NCBI GenBank assembly: GCA_009777345.1
Contig: WRMB01000016.1
Coordinates: forward strand, 1 to 64,000
DNA from: Micrococcales bacterium
GTDB taxonomy: Bacteria; Actinomycetota; Actinomycetes; Actinomycetales; Cellulomonadaceae
Length of the DNA: 64,000 nucleotides
Reading direction: 5' to 3'
Shown: one piece after another, positions 59,564-64,000 of the stretch
Layout: each line of letters begins with the position of its first letter
How positions within the stretch are numbered: the stretch's first letter is position 1
Made by a program: the position numbers and the translations under genes
Notes under the pieces: model-generated
The model's database searches: none
Told to the model about the DNA's origin: nothing
Seen by the model: only the letters and a program-made list of their open reading frames with translations

Positions 59564-61623
59564 GGCACCCTCACCGTCATGACGTGGGCACAGCTCGACT
59601 CGGGTGCCAAGCGCACGAAGTTGTCGTTCCACCACTCGTGCTTCTCGCCGGTCAGCTCGTCCACGACGGTCAGCGCCCGGTCGGTGGGCAGGCCCAGCGC
59701 GGGCAGGTCCAGGTGGATCCAGCCTTCCTGGGTGTGCCACGGGTCGATGTTCACGACGGTGACCACGACATCACGCACCCCGCCCGGGGAGTGCTCCGGG
59801 GCCAGGTGCCGGGAGAAGCAGACCAGGTAGTCGTTGTCCGTACCGTGCACCCGGACGTTGCGCAGGTGGTGCAGCGCCGGGTGGGCCCGACGGATCTGGT
59901 TGAGCCGACCCAGCAGCGAGGCGAGGCCCAGGCGGTCGCCAGCGGCCCAGTCGCGCGGGCGGTACTCGTACTTCTCGTTGTCGATCTGCTCGTCGAAGCC
60001 GGGGCGGGCCACGTTCTCCGCCAGCTCGTAGCCGGAGTAGATGCCCCAGGTGGGGGCGCCCATGGCGGCCAGCACGGCACGCACCGCGAAGGCCCCGACC
60101 CCGCCGTGCTGCATGTACGGGGTCAGGATGTCGTGGGTGGTCGGCCAGAAGCTGGGCCGCATCCAGGCACCCTGGTCGCCTCCCACGGTCGCCAGGTACT
60201 CCTCCAGCTCGGCCTTGGTGTTACGCCAGGTGAAGTAGGTGTACGACTGGTGGAAACCGCACCGGGCCAGGGTCAGCATCATCGCCGGGCGGGTGAAGGC
60301 CTCGGACAGGAACAGCACGTCCGGGTGGTCCGCGCGCAGGTCGGCGAGCAGCCGCTGCCAGAACGGCAACGGCTTGGTGTGCGGGTTGTCCACCCGGAAG
60401 AGGGTCACGCCGTGGTCGATCCACAGGTCGATGACCCGGCGGATCTCGGTTCGCAGGCCCTTGGGGTCGGCGTCGAAGTACAGCGGGTAGATGTCCTGGT
60501 ACTTCTTCGGCGGGTTCTCGGCGTAGGCGATGGTGCCGTCAGCCCGGTGGGCGAACCACTGGGGGTGCGTCGTGACCCACGGGTGGTCGGGGGAGCACTG
60601 CAGGGCCAGGTCCAGGGCGACCTCCAGGCCCAGCTCCCGCGCGCGGGCCACGAAGGCGTCGAAGTCCTCGAAGGTGCCCAGCGACGGCTCGATAGCGTCG
60701 TGCCCGCCGTCGGGCGAGCCGATGGCGTACGGGGAGCCGGGGTCGCCGGGCTCGGCCTCCAGCGTGTTGTTGCGGCCCTTGCGGAACGTCGTGCCGATCG
60801 GGTGGACGGGGGTGAGGTACACCACGTCGAACCCCATCTGCGCGATCCGCGGCAGCTCTTCGGCCGCGGTGCGCAGGGTGCCGGACACCCACCGGCCCGT
60901 GGCCGGGTCGACGTGCGCCCCGGCCGAGCGGGGGAACATCTCGTACCAGGCGCCGGTCAGGGCCAGCGGCCGGTCGACCTGCAGCGGGTAGTCGGGGGAC
61001 AGGGTGCGACGGTCGCGGACCGGGTAGCGGTCCATGACCGACGGCACCGGACCGGCCAGCAGCGCCGCGAACCGGTCGGCGGGCGGGACGGCCGGGTCGA
61101 CCAGCGCGTCGGCGGCATCACGCAGCACGGCGCGGGCCTCGGAGTCCGGTGGGTCCAGCCCGCGACGGCCCGCGGCCCGTTCCAGCAGGGCGCCACCCTC
61201 GACGCACATCAGCTCGGCGTCCAGGGCGGCCGGGATCTTGATCCCGGCGTCGTGCCGCCAGGTGGCCCACGGGTCCGACCAGCTCTCCACCCGGAACGTC
61301 CAGTCGCCGGTGGCGTCGGCGGCCACCCACCCCTCGTAGCGGTCCAGGCCGACGCCGACCTCGTGCATCCGGACCCGGCTGGCCTCGGTGCCGTCGGGGC
61401 GGACCAGCACCACCTCGGCGCCGTACGCGTCGTGCCCCTCGCGGAACACGGTGGCCCGCACCGGGAACACCTCGCCCACGGTCGACCGGGCGGGGAACCG
61501 GCCCGCCTCGGCCACGGGCTGCACGTCCAGCGCCGGGATGCGGCCGATGGGGGCGTCGGACGGGGCCCGTCGGGCCCGCGGCGCCGTGGGACGGGTCGAG
61601 GCTGAGGGCTGAGGACTGGTCAC
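59560..61623 (-). CDS. glgE: Maltose-1-phosphate maltosyltransferase GlgE
   Basis: The 687-residue product is GlgE (GH13_3), which transfers maltose from maltose 1-phosphate to linear alpha-1,4-glucan. It has [17 protein letters not shown] [60 protein letters not shown], and the nucleophile region [20 protein letters not shown], followed by [13 protein letters not shown] with the acid Glu. ATG or GTG start near 61623; a Thr/Ala-rich head (about 20 residues) precedes the conserved part. It leads the glgE-treS-mak operon, downstream of glgX. Confidence 0.97.
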
Positions 61624-61667
61624 GGTACGAAACTAGCGGGAATTTGCCCCTGACGGGGGACGGAACG

Positions 61668-63845
61668 TCATCGTGTCACGTACACACGCATGGACAGGGC
61701 CTCCAGGGTGACCTTGGCCCCGCCTGCGACGTGCAGCGCGCCGCCGATCGCGGCCTCGCGCTGCTCGTCCGGGTGCTCCCAGACCGAGTCCCAGACCAGC
61801 AGCCACGGGTCGCCGTCGGTATCGGCCAGCACGACGTCCTCAGGGTGCAGCGCCCCGTTGAGCACCACCAGCACGATATCGCGGGCCGATCCCGCGGTGC
61901 GGACCATCTGGAAGGTGCGCAGCGCCGGGTCGTGCCAGCGGGCGTGGTCGAACACCGCGCCGGTCGGGTCGTACCAGGCCAGGTCGGGCAGACCCGAGGC
62001 CAGCGGGGCGCCGGTGTAGAACCGTTCGGTGCGCAGCGCCGGGTGGTCGCGGCGCAGCTGGAGCAGGTACGTCGCGGTGGCCAGCAGATCGGCCCGCCAG
62101 GCCGAGCCGCGCGGCCAGCTGACCCAGGAGACCTCGTTGTCCTGGCAGTACGCGTTGTTGTTGCCCTGCTGGGTGCGACCCATCTCGTCGCCGGCCACGA
62201 TCATCGGGGTACCGGCCGACAGCACCAGCGTCGCGAACAGGTTGCGGATCGAACGGCGGCGCAGCGGCACGATATCGACCGCGGGGGAGTCGGCGGGCAC
62301 CGGGCCTTCGACCCCGTGGTTCCACGACTTGTTCTCCGTCGCCCCGTCGCGGTTGTGCTCGCCGTTGGCCTGGTTGTGCTTGTGGTCGTAGGCGACCAGG
62401 TCGGCCAGGGTGAAACCGTCGTGCGCCGTCACATAGTTGACCGACGCCTCCGGCCCGCGCACCAGCGGCGGGTTGCCAGCGCCGAACAGGTCCACCGACC
62501 CGGCCAGCCGGGTGGCCAGCTCGCGCACCCGGTGCCCGGGCAGGCCGTGCGCGGCCCGCGCCGGGTCGGCCAGCCAGAACGAGCGGGCCGAGTCGCGGAA
62601 CCGGTCGTTCCACTCGGCGAACGGCAGGCCGAACTCGCCGGTCCGCCAGCCGCCCGGGCCGACGTCCCACGGTTCGGCGATGAGCTTCAGCCCGTGCAGC
62701 GACGGGTCGGTCGCCGCCCCGACCAGGGTCGGGTGGTCCGGGCTGAACCCGTCCACCCCCCGGCCCAGGGTGACCGCCAGGTCGAACCGGAACCCGTCGA
62801 CGCCGACTGTGTCGGCCCAGTAGCGCAGCGAGTCCAGGGTCAGCCGCACCACCTCCGCCCGGCGGAAGTCCAGGGTGTTGCCGGTGCCGGTGACGTCGGC
62901 GTAGGTGGCCGGGACGTTACCGTCGTCGGCGTAGTACAGCGCGTTGTCCAGCCCCCGCCAGGACAGGTGCTGACCGCCCGGACCGCCCTCCGCGGTGTGG
63001 TTGTACACCACGTCGAGCAGCACCTCCAGACCCGCGTCGTGCAGGGCGTGCACCATGGTGCGGACCTCCGCCAGCACGTAGGCGGCACCGGCGTCGCGGG
63101 CCGCGGCCGTCGCGTACGCGGCGTGCGGGGCGAAGAACCCGAGGGTGCTGTAGCCCCAGTAGTTGGCCAGACCCCGGGCCGCCAGCTGCGGTTCGGACGC
63201 GTTGGCGTGGATCGGCAGCAGCTCGACCGCGGTGACCCCCAGCCGCAGCAGGTGCTCGATGACGCGCGGGTGGGCCAGCCCGGCGTAGGTACCGCGCAGC
63301 TCGGGCGGCACGAACGGCGCCAGCCGGGTCAGCCCGACGACGTGCGCCTCGTACACGACCGTCCGCGACCAGGACGTCCAGGGCCGGTTCGTGGCCGGGT
63401 CCGGGCCGGGCACGGCGCCCACCACGACACCGTGCGGCACCTGACCGGCCGAGTCGCGCGGATCGGCCGGGCCGAACACGTCGCCGCGCAGCTGGGCGTC
63501 GACTGTGTGGCCGTAGGTGGCCGGACCGTACCCGAGCGTGCCGACCAGCCCCCGGGCGTAGGGGTCGACCAGCAGCTTCGCCGGGTTGTACCGCTGCCCG
63601 TGCACAGGGTCCCACGGTCCGTCAGCCCGCAGCCCGTAGCGCTGGCCAGCGCCGACCCCAGGGACGTGGGCGGTGAACAGGCCGTACCGCGGGCCGTCCA
63701 GCCGGACCCGTCGTTCGGACTGCGGCGAACCGGTGTCGTCGAACAGGCACAGGTCCAGGCGGGTGGCGTGCGGCGCGAGCACCGCGACGTCGACGCCGTC
63801 GCCCGCCAGGTGCACGCCCAGCCGGGGCGGAGTCGGTCGGTTCAC
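61668..63845 (-). CDS. glgX: Glycogen debranching enzyme GlgX
   Basis: The 725-residue product is a GlgX-type isoamylase-family debranching enzyme. It has an N-terminal CBM48 (TPPRLGVHLAGDGVDVAVLA; RYGLRADGPWDPVHGQRYNP), then VVYEAHVVGLTRLAPFVPPE, LLDVVYNHTAEGGPGGQHLS, the nucleophile GVDGFRFDLAVTLGRGVDGF, LKLIAEPWDVGPGGW and YVTAHDGFTLADLVAYDHKH. GTG start at 63845 is supported by GGGGC just upstream. The stop is 44 bp before glgE on the same strand, so it may be co-transcribed with it. It trims branches so that glucan can be recycled. Confidence 0.95.
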   Translation of the reverse strand: MNRPTPPRLGVHLAGDGVDVAVLAPHATRLDLCLFDDTGSPQSERRVRLDGPRYGLFTAHVPGVGAGQRYGLRADGPWDPVHGQRYNPAKLLVDPYARGLVGTLGYGPATYGHTVDAQLRGDVFGPADPRDSAGQVPHGVVVGAVPGPDPATNRPWTSWSRTVVYEAHVVGLTRLAPFVPPELRGTYAGLAHPRVIEHLLRLGVTAVELLPIHANASEPQLAARGLANYWGYSTLGFFAPHAAYATAAARDAGAAYVLAEVRTMVHALHDAGLEVLLDVVYNHTAEGGPGGQHLSWRGLDNALYYADDGNVPATYADVTGTGNTLDFRRAEVVRLTLDSLRYWADTVGVDGFRFDLAVTLGRGVDGFSPDHPTLVGAATDPSLHGLKLIAEPWDVGPGGWRTGEFGLPFAEWNDRFRDSARSFWLADPARAAHGLPGHRVRELATRLAGSVDLFGAGNPPLVRGPEASVNYVTAHDGFTLADLVAYDHKHNQANGEHNRDGATENKSWNHGVEGPVPADSPAVDIVPLRRRSIRNLFATLVLSAGTPMIVAGDEMGRTQQGNNNAYCQDNEVSWVSWPRGSAWRADLLATATYLLQLRRDHPALRTERFYTGAPLASGLPDLAWYDPTGAVFDHARWHDPALRTFQMVRTAGSARDIVLVVLNGALHPEDVVLADTDGDPWLLVWDSVWEHPDEQREAAIGGALHVAGGAKVTLEALSMRVYVTR

Positions 63846-64000
63846 AGCCCCATTGTGGCGTGCCGCACCCGCACCGGCGAGAACCGGTCCACCAGGCGGG
63901 TACTAATCACGGCTCTGACCCTCTCTCCACTCCCACCCGCCGAGGGGAGAAACTCCCGGCGGGGGGAGAAAGCACGGCTTTGTTCCCCCCCCGGGGGTTT
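63846..64000. other. Gene-free end of the window
   Basis: No gene is supported. CTCCCACCCGCCG and CGGCGGGGGGAG form a GC-rich inverted repeat around GAGGGGAGAAACTCC, and the window ends in a C-run followed by a G-run. The promoter of glgX should lie within the first 100 bases. Confidence 0.4.

Overview
The window is high-GC DNA (about 70 % GC by eye, many GTG starts, almost no AT-rich promoters) from an actinomycete (Actinomycetota). The evidence is the block pncB - clpS - DUF2017 - murI - metallo-hydrolase - rph - rdgB, an AdnAB-type helicase-nuclease subunit, PspC-domain signalling genes and the GlgE route to alpha-glucan (glgE - treS - maltokinase, with glgB and glgX). The clpS-murI-rph-rdgB order is usual in Micrococcales/Actinomycetales-like genomes. 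The species cannot be named from the sequence.

Layout. 0.1-4.7 kb: a YhcG-type PDDEXK protein, a small unknown gene, the C-terminal scrap of a lost paralogue and a large unknown protein. 4.8-9.8 kb: a secreted serine protease, an AdnAB-type helicase-nuclease subunit standing alone and an orphan antitoxin. 9.9-16.2 kb: housekeeping block interrupted by a MntA/HepT toxin-antitoxin pair. 16.4-19.5 kb: two DUF4190 membrane proteins, a NUDIX-like protein, thioredoxin, a GroES-like protein, tRNA-Leu(UAG) and tRNA-Lys(CUU). 19.8-28 kb: Ca2+/Na+ exchanger, GerMN lipoprotein, PspC membrane protein with divergent PspC-histidine kinase/response regulator, two unknown coupled genes and a TadE scrap. 28-38.7 kb: pcrA, three stacked toxin-antitoxin modules (GNAT/DUF1778, MazF/RHH, VapBC), an HTH/Clp-N pair, an unknown Cys-rich protein, a DUF6350 membrane protein, DUF4097/PadR and a CPBP-like membrane protein. 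38.8-43.6 kb: glgB, a Fic scrap and an AT-richer three-gene membrane cassette. 43.6-56.2 kb: a complete Ter (tellurium/stress) cluster. 56.3-63.8 kb: maltokinase, treS, glgE, glgX.

The Ter cluster consists of a nine-gene minus-strand operon (TerD, TelA, unknown, TerD, unknown, HpcH/HpaI-like lyase, TRSP phosphoribosyltransferase, StiP-like phosphoribosyltransferase/Pelota, HAD phosphatase) with 1-8 bp overlaps through most of its length, an upstream TerC/DUF475 membrane gene, and two divergent genes. The divergent genes encode a double TerD protein with a long Ala-Pro-Gln-Tyr linker and a TerD protein fused to a degenerate ATPase-like region. This matches the Ter stress systems proposed to combine Ca2+-binding TerD shells, membrane TerC and synthesis of a nucleoside-like metabolite.

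The most unusual signal is a set of palindromic elements spread through the window. Two families lie in frame inside conserved genes: a 68-bp palindrome inside both pcrA and the maltokinase, and an ACAGTGGGGACGGTTC-type element inside both the helicase-nuclease subunit and the maltokinase, with a further copy beside pncB. In each family the copies are read in the same frame and give similar peptides, which recalls Rickettsia palindromic elements. Other near-perfect palindromes (1973-2027, 4689-4760, 13059-13101, 33781-33829, 34626-34685, 37740-37807) lie between genes.
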